NCBI GenBank assembly: GCA_964019695.1
Contig: OZ026514.1
Coordinates: 10,664,751-10,728,750 of the forward strand
Source: Loripinus fragilis
Taxonomy: Eukaryota; Mollusca; Bivalvia; Lucinida; Lucinidae
DNA: 64,000 nucleotides
Reading direction: 5' to 3'
Shown: positions 22,620-32,658 of the stretch, in pieces
How the letters are laid out: every line of letters starts with the position of its first letter
Position numbering within the stretch: position 1 is the first letter of the stretch
Notes under the pieces: generated by a model
Database searches by the model: none
Seen by the model: only the letters and a program-made list of their open reading frames with translations
Told to the model about the DNA's origin: nothing
Translations under genes and position numbers: made by a program

Positions 22620-23600
22620 GACTATATGTACCATTCATAGTTGGCGTCCACTCAGGGACCCTTGGGTTGACCCCCATGGTGGGGCTAGAGGTTGAAATCT
22701 AGGACATCTTGCGTTTTTTTTCTGATTTTCCCCCCATATATTTTATAGATTATGAATTATTTATTAGTATTTGACCAACAAGTGTTATTTTAGGACTGAC
22801 TTTGTGTGACTTTGGACCTTATGGCTCATGACCACGGTTTGGATCTAAAGGTCTCATCTAGGACACCTGTAAAGTGCTACTCTATTTTTCTGACTTGTGC
22901 ATATACTTTACCAACCATTTATTTGAAAGCATGGATATTGTGACAATTGGTACCATTCATGGCTGGCTTCCACTTGACAGCTTAAGACACTTGGATCCAC
23001 GCCCCAGGGTGGGGCTAGAGGTCAAAATCTAGGACATCTTTTTTTTTTACTAGAATCATGTGTATTTGAGCAACAGGTACTTTTGGGCTGACGTTCATTC
23101 TGTGACTTTGAACCTTAGGGATCACGATCCAGGTTGGGGCTGGAGGTCAAGCTCTAGGACAATTTTATCTCAGTAACCACTTATCAGAAAGCATTTCTGG
23201 AGGGTTGGCATTCACATCCTAACTCCAGACCCTAGGGTTCCTTAGCAACCACTGGGTGAGACTGGAAGTCAAAATCTAGGACACATTTTAAAAAGTGCTA
23301 TACTGTTTTTCTGACCTATGTAGATATATTAGAAAACATTCATATTTGGACAATTAGTACCATGCATGGCTGGATTAAATTCCACTCGACAGCGTTAGAT
23401 ACTTGGGCCAATGGCACAGGGTGGGGCTAGAGGTCAAAATCTATGACATCTTTAGATTTTTTTTTGTGATTCTTCTGTTATGGAATCATTTTGTATTTGA
23501 ACAACGGAATACATTTGGGGTTGTTATTCACTCTCTGACTTCATACCGTTGGGTCCATTGCCCAAGGGTGGGGCTAGAGGTCAAAATCTAGTTTTATTTG
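22620..23600. repeat. Diverged tandem array, approximately 130-190 bp units
   Basis: The phrase 'ggtggggctagaggtcaaaatctaggacatctt' recurs in variants near 22680, 22840, 23005, 23130, 23260, 23415 and 23570, alternating with 'ggcttccactcgacagc'. It lies inside the 4.5-kb composite and appears non-coding. Confidence 0.75.
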
Positions 23601-23625
23601 AGAACAGCGAGAGCATCAGCCGGGT

Positions 23626-24037
23626 GTGTTGAACCGCAAATTTCACACTTTGTAAATTTCACACTGTGAGTATTTGGTACCAAATGCTCACAGCACGTGA
23701 AAAATTGGTACATATGTGTCACATATTTCGTACCAATATCTCACACTTTGTGAACAATACGCTCGAAGTCAAATTTCATATCGCATACATGCGTATTCCT
23801 CACATTGATAAAATACCCCACCCCCCGAATCTGCTGCATTTTGCATTCGATTCCAATTCTTCACAGTTCTTCACACGTTAAACAACATAATATGTGAAAT
23901 TTGAGCACAAAATGTTACTCACCAAAAGTTATCGAAATTGACCGTACGTAAATCTCACATTTGCCAAAAGTGACGAATTAGTACCTATTCTTCACATGGT
24001 GTGAACTTTACAAAGTGTGAAATTTGCGGTTTAACAC
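23626..24037. mobile_element. MITE with long inverted ends GTGTTGAACCGCAAATTTCA
   Basis: Left 'gtgttgaaccgcaaatttca' followed by 'cactttgtaaa' is mirrored on the right by 'tttacaaagtg' and 'tgaaatttgcggtttaacac', about 40 bp with few mismatches. The interior repeats 'ttggtacatatgtgtcacat'-like words. No coding capacity. Confidence 0.75.
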
Positions 24038-24262
24038 GGGTGTACCCCTCAGGACACCTTTTCTAGTATTGGTATGGTAGCCAACTTGGGCATGTGACCA
24101 GAACTGTTTGAAGTAGCTTGTGTTCCCTGACCCTCAGGAGTCTCCAGATAAATAAAAGATGACATGACCTAGTTTCAGAGGATACAACGTCTGAAACTTT
24201 TCCGGGCGGACGGACAGACACTGGAGCAAGCTCACCAATGAGCCGTTGGCTCAGGTGAGCTA

Positions 24263-24912
24263 AACAGCTGAATGGCGACCGTCGATGTTTTATTCAAAAG
24301 ACACAAAATATTAGTGTATAAGAGTTATCATTTATGGGTTGTCAAAGTGAAAATGCATATTTCTTGTTTTCTTTCTGAACCAGCAAACGTGATTTTGGTC
24401 CTTATCGTACATGCATGAATTCTTTAATCACCTTTACGTAACAATCCTGTGAGTTTACATATCTCTAGTTTTGCTGTACAAGTCTTCCTCTTTAGGCTAC
24501 TAGATATTGTGTGAGCGAGCGGTGAATGCTCATGCAAGACTGCGCTAATGCCCGAGTCTTCGCTGCTTGCTTGTGCGACAAGTACAGAACAGCAATGTGG
24601 TGGCTAAAATGTGTTTTTGATTGCATTCGACAACAAATTCGTTTTTGATCGTTTTTATCAGTCTTCAATACAAATTCACATACAACTGATAAAATTATGC
24701 GTCTTAATGTGCAATATAAATGCACGCAATATGTCTTCAATATAAAAGACGAACCACCGTTTTATTTTCAAAGCCTTTATGATTATAATGTGGAAGGCAC
24801 ATGTATTAAGTGCACCAGTAATTTACAACCACGGTCGCAGTGGGTCCCGGAAAAGCAGGGATCATGATACAGTATTCTGTCAAGGTTTACAAGTCGTTGC
24901 AAGCCCCCACCT
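24263..24912. other. Unassigned AT-rich stretch
   Basis: No gene or clear repeat boundary seen. The minus-strand frame at 24492-24740 has no recognisable features. Confidence 0.3.
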
Positions 24913-24915
24913 TTC

Positions 24916-24946
<31 letters not shown>

Positions 24947-25010
24947 CTCTCTTCCTCTGTCTGTCTGTCTGTCTCTCTCTGTCTATCTCTCTCTCTCTCT
25001 CTCTCTCTCT
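24913..25010. repeat. (CTGT)n / (CT)n microsatellite
   Basis: 'ctgtctgtctgtctgtctgt' grades into '(tc)n'. It produces artificial Ser/Leu/Val/Cys-rich frames. Confidence 0.9.
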
Positions 25011-25099
25011 GTAACGTCCACGGCTTAAAGTCCCATCGGATAGACTGTGTGTATGATGTACTGCTTTGCTGGGGAGAGTATGGATGTTGTATTTATCAT

Positions 25100-25620
25100 G
25101 CTAATAAATATTAAAACGACAACAATTGTTGGCATTTTTACATTAATGACATGGATCATAAAGGTAATTTTATGACCCATGTTAATGAGCAGGATAAATT
25201 CCGTGCTCAGCTGAGTTGAGCATGAAGTTGAGCATGAAATAAGTTTTATAAACTCGAGGCCAGCCTTATAAGGGTTAAGTATAGCGTTTGTTGGTTTCAA
25301 TTATGGATATCATGAATTAAAGTGAGCATGACCAGGAGCAAACCAACCCTCGGTACCGCGAGGAAGAGCCATAGATCACTAACGGTCACAAAACACCAGA
25401 CATACAATTAAAGTAAAGCAACCAGCTCTCTCTTCCCCATCAAGATGGTTGCAAAACTAAAAAGGACACTAAGTACTGCATGGCAAAACAAGGACCAGAC
25501 ACGGAACCCCCACAAACAATGGAAGCAGCACTAAACAATGAATCAACAACAGCAGAACCACCTCCTTAGAACCGATAACTGGGACAGCAGCCTAAGCCAC
25601 TGGTGGTTTGGGCTTAAATG
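25100..25620. repeat. Decayed MITE plus dispersed 'agcaaccagctctctcttcccc' repeat
   Basis: 25100-25262 resembles the MITE at 17871-18116 (shared 'acaattgttggcatttt' and 'gctgagttgagcatgaa'). 25320-25610 belongs to a dispersed family with 'ctgcgaggaagagcca', 'aagcaaccagctctctcttc' and 'catcaagatggttgcaa', also seen at 42885, 44215, 46170 and 52555, and inverted at 45150 and 63490. Confidence 0.6.
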
Positions 25621-26549
25621 AATTTTATTGGCGCCAAATCTTCGCCCTAGAATCTGTTGTTGTTGAAACACAAAAATATTGCTCTGACATTGATGCTTTC
25701 TAACTTAAATGTACATGTATACATGTATACAATGCATAATCACAGAGAGACAATCTAGCCAAAATCTATAAAGTCTAGTGCCTTTTTATGGGATAAAGGT
25801 AAGCATTGCAGATCCAGACCTTCACTGTTTACTAACAATTAAATTCCAGTAAAAACGAAAAATATCACGTAACAATCCTAAGATCGGGATTGGATTCGTC
25901 CAATTGATAAGGATTGGAAAGTTCATTTGGCTCAAAAGAGTTGACCTATATATGCTTGAAGAGATATTCGATCTCGTTTCGTTGTTTCCTATTAACTGAT
26001 CCATTATTCACTAAATAAATAAAATTACAAGTGGTTGCAGGATGAATTTTAGACCTTGGACCAGTCCATGAGATAATGATACTTATCGCATATGCGTGGT
26101 CATTCTCAGAATGCACATACGCAGCTATAGATGGCTAGTCAGTGGCGGATCCAGAGGGGGTTCATGGGGTTCGCTTGAACCCCCTCCCCGCCCCCCCCCC
26201 CGTTTTTAAATATCTTATGAAACTGAAATAATTAGGTCTCAGTGAGACCAAATTATTTCATTGCAAGCATTGAATGTTTTTGCGCTATTGCGTGGATGCA
26301 GAGGCTCGTCTGGGCTTTTGCTGATCGTTTGCCTCAAAAGAATATCTCAGCAGGCAACCGACCTGGGTCTGCACTGTTTGATACTTTTCCTGAGATAACT
26401 TATGTACTCAAAATTTAGCGCGCGAATATATGAAATTCAGTAGGCTGTAATAAATACATACTAGTTTCTACAATGTCAAAAGAAGGAGATATTTATGTCC
26501 TGATAACTATCTTACTTTGGTGTATATCTATTGAAATAAAATTGTGTCA
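25621..26549. other. Unassigned intergenic sequence left of the LTR retrotransposon
   Basis: Contains fragments of the 'gatctgggtccacactgttt' dispersed palindrome, a poly-C run at 26189-26200 and a small hairpin around 'ggtctcagtgagacc' (26237-26251). No gene seen. Confidence 0.35.
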
Positions 26550-26553
26550 GATT
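26550..26553. other. Target-site duplication GATT, left copy
   Basis: GATT immediately precedes the LTR terminus TGTAACC. The same GATT follows the last base of the inverted LTR fragment at 39227-39230. Four-base duplications are usual for Ty3/gypsy integrases. Confidence 0.75.
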
Positions 26554-28233
26554 TGTAACCGACCGTCCCGGTAGCTCAGAATGAATGAGACGAAACAGAA
26601 GACTCTTAATCTATTTTATTGGTCGATCACAAACTCGATCAATCGATCAATCACAATCACAATCGAACAATCACAATCGCAATCGGGTCTGAAAAATAAA
26701 ATAAAATATACATTTACCCGAAATGTCCTAAATAATATTGAGGATCGAATGACCTGGTAATTTACGCAGTAAGGTCATTCTTGTCACACTGTTGCGGGCA
26801 AACAAGTTCATAATTCAGCAGCTCATCGGATGTTGCTTATTAACAGAAAACACTGCTTTACATTGGAACACTATGAACCTGATTGTCTGCATCGGTGCAA
26901 CGGCAAATTAAACATGTGTCTAGTCTGCTCAGTTATTATAAAGATGGCTAGCAATTTAAGTTAAACACAACTTAAATCTCTTTGATATATAAATAATTAA
27001 ATGAACATGTAATCAGCTCTTTCTGCTTGATCATCATACTAACTGTCAAATGCGTAAATCCATTATTGCAGGTTTACGCCCCTTTCAACAATGTTTCAGT
27101 CATATCAGGGCCGATATGAATGATGAAAAATATATACAAGTTATGATCAGCAGACTTGGGCTAATTCTGATAAGCACGCATATGTGTGTACCTACTATAT
27201 ACAAGAAAACTAGGTTTGTCAAATGCACTGAAAGTAGCCATTTGAAATATATATAGATGTGACCTTCCTTTCTCTAAGTAAAACCAACGTTAAAATATCA
27301 GGGGGGAGATCTCTCAAGCTTACCTGAACTATGGGTTCTTGACCGCTGTCTCTTACTCTCTCTCCATCATTCTCAGTGAGTGTTAATACTGAAAAACAAA
27401 GGAACAACAAGTGCACTCGTGTGACATGTTACAAATTAATTATATTAGTAGACAAGCTAAACTGAAATTGATGACCACATAAAGTATAGATTGAATTATG
27501 AAAACTCGGAAATGGTTTTAGGTCTAGAAATATTGCACGGAAACTATGAACATCAAGTTAGCTCTTCGTCAGGGTCTTCTCTGTGCTACTTTTAGAATTT
27601 ACTAAATACTTGATAAAGCAATTGAAGAATTCAGCTTTTATAATGAATTTACTGAAGTACAAAGGCACAGTATCCTCAGAGTTTTTGTTGCATGGAATTT
27701 ACCAACGAAGTAAACATTTTGGAGCCAGATCAGGATCCAACATTTGGTGTAAAGATATTTTGTCTAAATTTACTTACTTTATAATGAAAAAATGATAGGA
27801 AACCTCCAAATATAACTTTTTCTTCTTTCTCTCTCAAATTCATACAAGACTATGATTTTCCTTCTTGCTACAGTTAATTCTATTATTATGCAAAATGTGC
27901 TCACCCTTTCGACCAATGAAATCTAAATTGACCACCTAATCTGCCTTCAGCTATACCTGGCTGATCTCAATAAAATACCAACAGCACAAAAGATTTATTC
28001 AACCTAAAGGCGTTCACCTGAGCAACTAGAAGTACAAAAGATTAATACAACCTAATGTCGCTCACCTGAGCAACTATAGCTCTCCCATGTATTTAAAACT
28101 ATCACATCTAAACTTGGTTAAAACAATGAAACAGTGAAAATGAACTAATTAAGTTAATTATTTCACTGCTACTAAGACTTAAAATGCTACCTAATGAATT
28201 AAGCTATAAACAATAAAATCTACCTCTGCTACA
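26554..28233 (-). repeat. 3' LTR (1680 bp)
   Basis: On the plus strand it starts TGTAACCGACC and ends CCTCTGCTACA, so in element sense it begins TGTAGC and ends GGTTACA, with TG...CA ends. The length equals that of the copy at 36171-37850, and all compared segments match. It carries no gene; the short frames it contains are repeated in all three copies. Confidence 0.95.
26615..26620 (-). promoter_or_regulatory. Polyadenylation signal AATAAA in 3' LTR
   Basis: On the minus strand 'gaccaataaaatag' lies about 62 bases from the element's outer end, a usual distance for the R/U5 boundary of an LTR. The equivalent in the 5' LTR is at 36232-36237. Confidence 0.6.
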
Positions 28234-28249
28234 CCCTCCCCTCCTTCCT
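28234..28249 (-). promoter_or_regulatory. Polypurine tract
   Basis: The minus strand reads AGGAAGGAGGGGAGGG directly against the 3' LTR start TGTAGC. This 16-base pure purine run is the expected plus-strand priming site for reverse transcription. Confidence 0.9.
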
Positions 28250-28267
28250 GAAATGACGTCCCGTCAT

Positions 28268-31200
28268 TTATAATATGTGTCCTACACCTTTTACAATTGC
28301 AAACACAGTATCTGGTTCCAATTGTGATAAGGTGGCAGGACTTAACAGAGACTGCAAAACTGCACTCCTTTCTGTAATGGGCATTACGAAGTCTCCCTGC
28401 CTTTGCCATAAAGGTTTCTGTTTATATCTGGTAGATCTTCGTATATTTCCAGCTGCATTTTCACTGGTGTCTACTGAAGTGTTTCCTTCAGTTTCAGTAT
28501 CATCAGCTGACAACCGTCTTCTAGGCTCTAGAACTGTTTTTACTGAAGTTTCCTCTTTAGCAACAACATTTTCACCTTCATCTGTCTGATCTGGATCATG
28601 AGCGTCCTCATTATCCATAAAATCAGTAATTTCGTGAGTACTCACATTGTTTCCCTCTGTATCAGTAGCTAAATCAACAACTGACGCATCATCAACTTCA
28701 TCTATCTCATTTGCCACATTATCTGTTGTTTCTGTGACAACAAACAAACTATCATCTTCCTCTTTTTCAGTCTCTATTTCTACTTTCTTATTCCTGGGGT
28801 TTGGAGTTGGTAATTTCTTTAAATTTCTGGGCGCTGGTGTAGGTGTAGCTCTTGAAGAGTTGGTTGACCCTTCAGAATCAACAGATGATTTACTTTTATC
28901 TGGTTCTTTTACTTCATCAGCTAAGCAGCTTCCTAGGTGAAGTAGATTATTTCTGTGAAGCATTCGTTCACCACCTTTACCATCCTCTCTTTCTACTTTG
29001 TACACTGGAATACTTACATTTGGTATATCTGTTACAATATATATATCTTTTGTCCATTTATCTGCTATTTTATGTTTGCCGTCAAAGGCCAGAATCTTGA
29101 CTAAGACTCTGTCACCAATCTCCAGTTTAGCAGCTTTTGCTTTCAAGTCATAGACTGACTTCTGCTTTTGACGTGCTTTATCTGCATTTTTCTGAACTTT
29201 CTCAAATGCTTCTTGGACATTCTTTTGGAGATCAGTAATGTATTCCATATATGTAACTTCATCTTCTGGTGTATCCTTTAAGCCAAATGCAATATCTACA
29301 GGTAACCTAGGTTCTCTTCCAAAAAGTAATTGATATGGAGAATATCCTGTACTCTCATGTCTTATACAATTATATGCATGTACAAGGGGTGCAAGAAACT
29401 GTTTCCAGTTTTTCTTCTTGTCTTCCTCTAATGTTCCCAGCATGGAAATTAAAGTTCGGTTAAATCGTTCTGTCATACCATTTCCTGCTGCGTGATATGG
29501 TGTTGTTCTACTCTTTTTTATTCCCATTAAATCACATAACTCTTTGATCAACTGGCTTTCGAAGTTAGTACCTTGATCAGAATGTAATCTAGCTGGAATT
29601 CCATATCTGACAATAAATTCTCTATAAAGTACATCAGCTGTTGTTTTGGCAGTTTGATTCTTTGTTGGTATTGCAACTGCAAACCTTGTAAAATGATCTG
29701 TGATTACTAATATATTTGAAATATTGCCTTGTGATGGTTCTAATGTAAGATAGTCTATGCACACTAGTTCTAATGGATAGTGAGATGTTATGTTAACTAA
29801 TGGTGCTCTCACATCAGTTTTTGATTTCCGTCTAATGCATCTGCCGCAATTTTTAATCCAATTTTCTGTATCAGATGTCATTCCTGGCCAGTAAAAACGA
29901 TCACGTAACAAAGACAGTGTTCTATCTTTTCCTGGATGTCCCATGTCATTATGAAGACCTGTTAATACTTGTTCTATAAAACAGGTAGGCAGTAGAAGTA
30001 AATGTTTCTTCTCATTATCTATATCTAGCTCTCTGTACAAAACTCCTCTAATCAGCTTGAGGCTGCTGAACAGTTTATGCATAGCTAAGTCCTCTCTCTT
30101 CCTTAGAGTATCTCTATGCGGTTGTGTCTTATTTCTGACTGCTCTAACCCAGAAGCCAAGAAAACTATCATTCAACTGTTGCTTTCTGATCTCTCTTTGC
30201 TCTATTTGAGCCATTGGCTCTCCTGGGAACTCTGTTGCACTAAGAATGTCAACTGACGTAGATATGGTTTCTAAATGTGGTGTCACTACACTGGCACAAA
30301 TCACTCTCACTGAGTCAGAAAGAATTTCTTCAGGATCTGTATCTATATTTCCTGGATATCTAGATAAAACGTCAGCATCAATATTTGATTTGCCAGGTCT
30401 GTAAACAATATTGAAGTCATAAGGCGCCAATGATGATAACCATCTATGACCAGTAGCATCCAATTTTGCTTTTGACAATGCATATGTCAGAGGATTATTA
30501 TCTGTGACAACAGTGAAGGTGTTTCCGTAAAGGTAATCATGCAGTTTTTCTGTAATTGCCCATTTCAAAGCAAGGAATTCTAACTTAGCTGCGGGATAGT
30601 TCTTTTCAGATCTTTTTAAACCTCTGCTTGCATAATGTATCACTCTCATTGTTCCATTTTGTTTCTGGTACAGAACTGCTCCTAGGCCTTTAGATGATGC
30701 ATCTGTGTGTAACTCGAATGGCAGATTGTAATCTGGATATCCTAAAATTGGTTGTGAACACAAAGCTTGTTTGAGCCTATCAAAGGCATCTTGCTGTTCT
30801 TTTCCCCAAACAAAGGGCTTTGATGTTTTTACCTTCTTACCATTCTTGATTGTAGTATTTGGATGTAATTCTGTAAGAGGTTTGGCAATTTTAGAAAAAT
30901 CTTTAACGAACCGACGGTAATAACCTGCAAAAGATGTAAATTTATGAATTTCTTCTGAAGTCTTTGGTATGGGCCAGTTTCTAATTTTATCAAGTTTTTC
31001 TGGATCCGCTTCTACTCCATTTTTGGAAACAATATGGCCGACATATTTGACTTTAGTTTGTAAGAATTTACACTTCTTTGGGTTTAACTTCAAATTACAA
31101 TCTTTGAGCCTTTGTAGAACTTTGTCTAAACGTTCTAAATGTTCTTCCATTGTATTTGAGAAAATGATCAAATCATCCAAGTAAATAGCACATATTTTCA

Positions 31201-32593
31201 TGTTCAAATCTCCTAAGCATTGTTCCATAAGTCTCTGATAAGTTGCTGGTGCATTGTTAAGACCAAATGGAAGTCTGTTAAATTCCCAGAAACCTAAGGG
31301 ACCTACAGTAAAAGCTGTTCGACATTTATGTTCTTCCAATACCTCTACTTGGTGATATCCTGATTTCATGTCTAATACAGTATAATACTTTGATCCAGAC
31401 AATGTATCTAGTATTTCTTCAATTCTTGGAAGAGCGTATGAATCTTTCCATGTTCTGTTGTTCAATTGTCTATAGTCCACACACATGCGGAGTTTTCCGT
31501 CCTTCTTTCTACATAGAACTACATTAGAAGCCCAGGGCGAATGTGATGGTCTTATAATGCCACATGCTGCAAGTTGTTCTATGTGTGCCCTTACTTCATC
31601 TATCATGGCTGGTGGAATTCTCCTATGTCTTTGTTTGAAAGGTATTTCATCTGTGAGATTAATCTTATGCTGCACAAATGTACAATGACCAATATCTGTT
31701 TCACCAGAAGAAAATATATCTTTATGTTTTGTCAAGAGATCTTCAATTTCCTTTGTTTCCTTCTCAGACAATCCATCTGTTTGTATTTCTAATGTATCTT
31801 GTATTGATTCTTCAGTATTATCCGTTGAAGATACCTGATAAGTCATGTCTACTGTTACAGGCTGCAATTCACAAATTATTGCTCTTGGTGGAATGTTAAA
31901 TGTAGATGTAGTAACATTAGTGATTTGAACATCTACCAGTCCATTCTTACCAAAATTGTAAGTAATAACAGCTGGCGTGACATCAAAATCTGATGGCAAA
32001 ACAGAATCTTCTGTTTCAACTATCATAGCACATGTTTCTTGATGGTCTATCTCTTTTGCTGTTATGCCTTTGATTGTAATGCTGCTATTTGGTGGTATTG
32101 TAATTTGTTTCTGTTCTGCACTTCTGATCAATGCTAACCTGTTCTTATTTCTTCTTAGCTCCCTTTCTCTAATTACTATACTTCTAAACGCTAAATACCA
32201 ACTTGTATGTAACGCAGCATTTTGAAGAAAATTTTCTCCAATTTTGCTCTTACAATGAAGAAGCAATTCATCCAAGATATTTGTACCAATGAGTACAGGT
32301 ACTGTCTTATTATAATCCGTTTCTGGTACTACCAGAAATATACACTCTTGTATATTATCACTTGGAATACCTGCTGAGGTTATCTCTAGTGTAACATAAC
32401 CAGAATATGGCATAGAACTACCATCGGCACATTCTAGTTTTAAAATATCTTCCACAGGATGTAAAGGTATATGTTTAAAATGACTATCATAGAATGACTG
32501 ACTTAAAGTACTAACACAAGATCCTGTGTCTAACAAAGCTTTACATTCAATACCTTCTATCATTATATCACACTCATTACTACTTCCAACCAT
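28268..32593 (-). CDS. pol: Pol polyprotein: protease, reverse transcriptase, RNase H, integrase
   Basis: Counted from the Met at 32593 there are 1441 residues without a break. The protease has DTGS at 22-25. RT has its first catalytic Asp at 408 and YLDD at 471-474. RNase H has D631, E672, D698 and D739. The integrase zinc finger is H881, H886, C916 and C919 (HX4H, X29, CX2C), and the catalytic triad is D947, D1006 and E1042 with the canonical 35-residue gap. A GPY/F-like module follows near 1155-1215. Then comes an unusual extension of about 220 residues, acidic and Ser/Thr-rich, with basic Pro-rich patches. The frame is open upstream of this Met for 25 codons, back to the frameshift site in the end of gag, so Pol is likely made as a Gag-Pol fusion of about 1888 residues. 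Three base positions separate the stop from nearby LTR sequence only by the polypurine tract region. Confidence 0.97.
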   Translation of the reverse strand: MVGSSNECDIMIEGIECKALLDTGSCVSTLSQSFYDSHFKHIPLHPVEDILKLECADGSSMPYSGYVTLEITSAGIPSDNIQECIFLVVPETDYNKTVPVLIGTNILDELLLHCKSKIGENFLQNAALHTSWYLAFRSIVIRERELRRNKNRLALIRSAEQKQITIPPNSSITIKGITAKEIDHQETCAMIVETEDSVLPSDFDVTPAVITYNFGKNGLVDVQITNVTTSTFNIPPRAIICELQPVTVDMTYQVSSTDNTEESIQDTLEIQTDGLSEKETKEIEDLLTKHKDIFSSGETDIGHCTFVQHKINLTDEIPFKQRHRRIPPAMIDEVRAHIEQLAACGIIRPSHSPWASNVVLCRKKDGKLRMCVDYRQLNNRTWKDSYALPRIEEILDTLSGSKYYTVLDMKSGYHQVEVLEEHKCRTAFTVGPLGFWEFNRLPFGLNNAPATYQRLMEQCLGDLNMKICAIYLDDLIIFSNTMEEHLERLDKVLQRLKDCNLKLNPKKCKFLQTKVKYVGHIVSKNGVEADPEKLDKIRNWPIPKTSEEIHKFTSFAGYYRRFVKDFSKIAKPLTELHPNTTIKNGKKVKTSKPFVWGKEQQDAFDRLKQALCSQPILGYPDYNLPFELHTDASSKGLGAVLYQKQNGTMRVIHYASRGLKRSEKNYPAAKLEFLALKWAITEKLHDYLYGNTFTVVTDNNPLTYALSKAKLDATGHRWLSSLAPYDFNIVYRPGKSNIDADVLSRYPGNIDTDPEEILSDSVRVICASVVTPHLETISTSVDILSATEFPGEPMAQIEQREIRKQQLNDSFLGFWVRAVRNKTQPHRDTLRKREDLAMHKLFSSLKLIRGVLYRELDIDNEKKHLLLLPTCFIEQVLTGLHNDMGHPGKDRTLSLLRDRFYWPGMTSDTENWIKNCGRCIRRKSKTDVRAPLVNITSHYPLELVCIDYLTLEPSQGNISNILVITDHFTRFAVAIPTKNQTAKTTADVLYREFIVRYGIPARLHSDQGTNFESQLIKELCDLMGIKKSRTTPYHAAGNGMTERFNRTLISMLGTLEEDKKKNWKQFLAPLVHAYNCIRHESTGYSPYQLLFGREPRLPVDIAFGLKDTPEDEVTYMEYITDLQKNVQEAFEKVQKNADKARQKQKSVYDLKAKAAKLEIGDRVLVKILAFDGKHKIADKWTKDIYIVTDIPNVSIPVYKVEREDGKGGERMLHRNNLLHLGSCLADEVKEPDKSKSSVDSEGSTNSSRATPTPAPRNLKKLPTPNPRNKKVEIETEKEEDDSLFVVTETTDNVANEIDEVDDASVVDLATDTEGNNVSTHEITDFMDNEDAHDPDQTDEGENVVAKEETSVKTVLEPRRRLSADDTETEGNTSVDTSENAAGNIRRSTRYKQKPLWQRQGDFVMPITERSAVLQSLLSPATLSQLEPDTVFAIVKGVGHIL

Positions 32594-32626
32594 ATTTGAA
32601 ACTTTGGGACATTGGTTCTTCTCCTT

Positions 32627-32653
32627 GCCTATAGACAGTCCCTGTCCATAGAC
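32627..32653 (-). promoter_or_regulatory. Frameshift-stimulating hairpin
   Basis: On the minus strand GTCTATGGACAG, loop GGA, CTGTCTATAGGC forms a 12-bp stem with two G-U pairs. It starts 8 bases after the slippery heptamer, in the range usual for -1 stimulators. A pseudoknot partner was not identified. Confidence 0.75.
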
Positions 32654-32658
32654 CTGAC

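Larger units (their letters stand above)
19793..24262. mobile_element. 4.5-kb composite bounded by TAGCTCACCTGAG inverted ends
   Basis: The 13-bp end TAGCTCACCTGAG at 19793 is matched by its exact inverse CTCAGGTGAGCTA ending at 24262. Between them lie a mariner-type element, a SINE, a repeat array and another MITE, all of which look like later insertions. I find no transposase. Whether the two ends belong to one element or to two fragments is open, since no target duplication is clear. Confidence 0.5.

Noticed and set aside
24779..25114. Open frames across the CTGT/CT tract
   Set aside because: Low-complexity microsatellite translation.
27050..27795. Short frames in the LTR, repeated three times identically
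   Set aside because: Their identity reflects LTR identity; no family features, and LTRs usually do not code.
28275..31899. Plus-strand frames opposite pol
   Set aside because: Shadows of the 1441-residue Pol frame.
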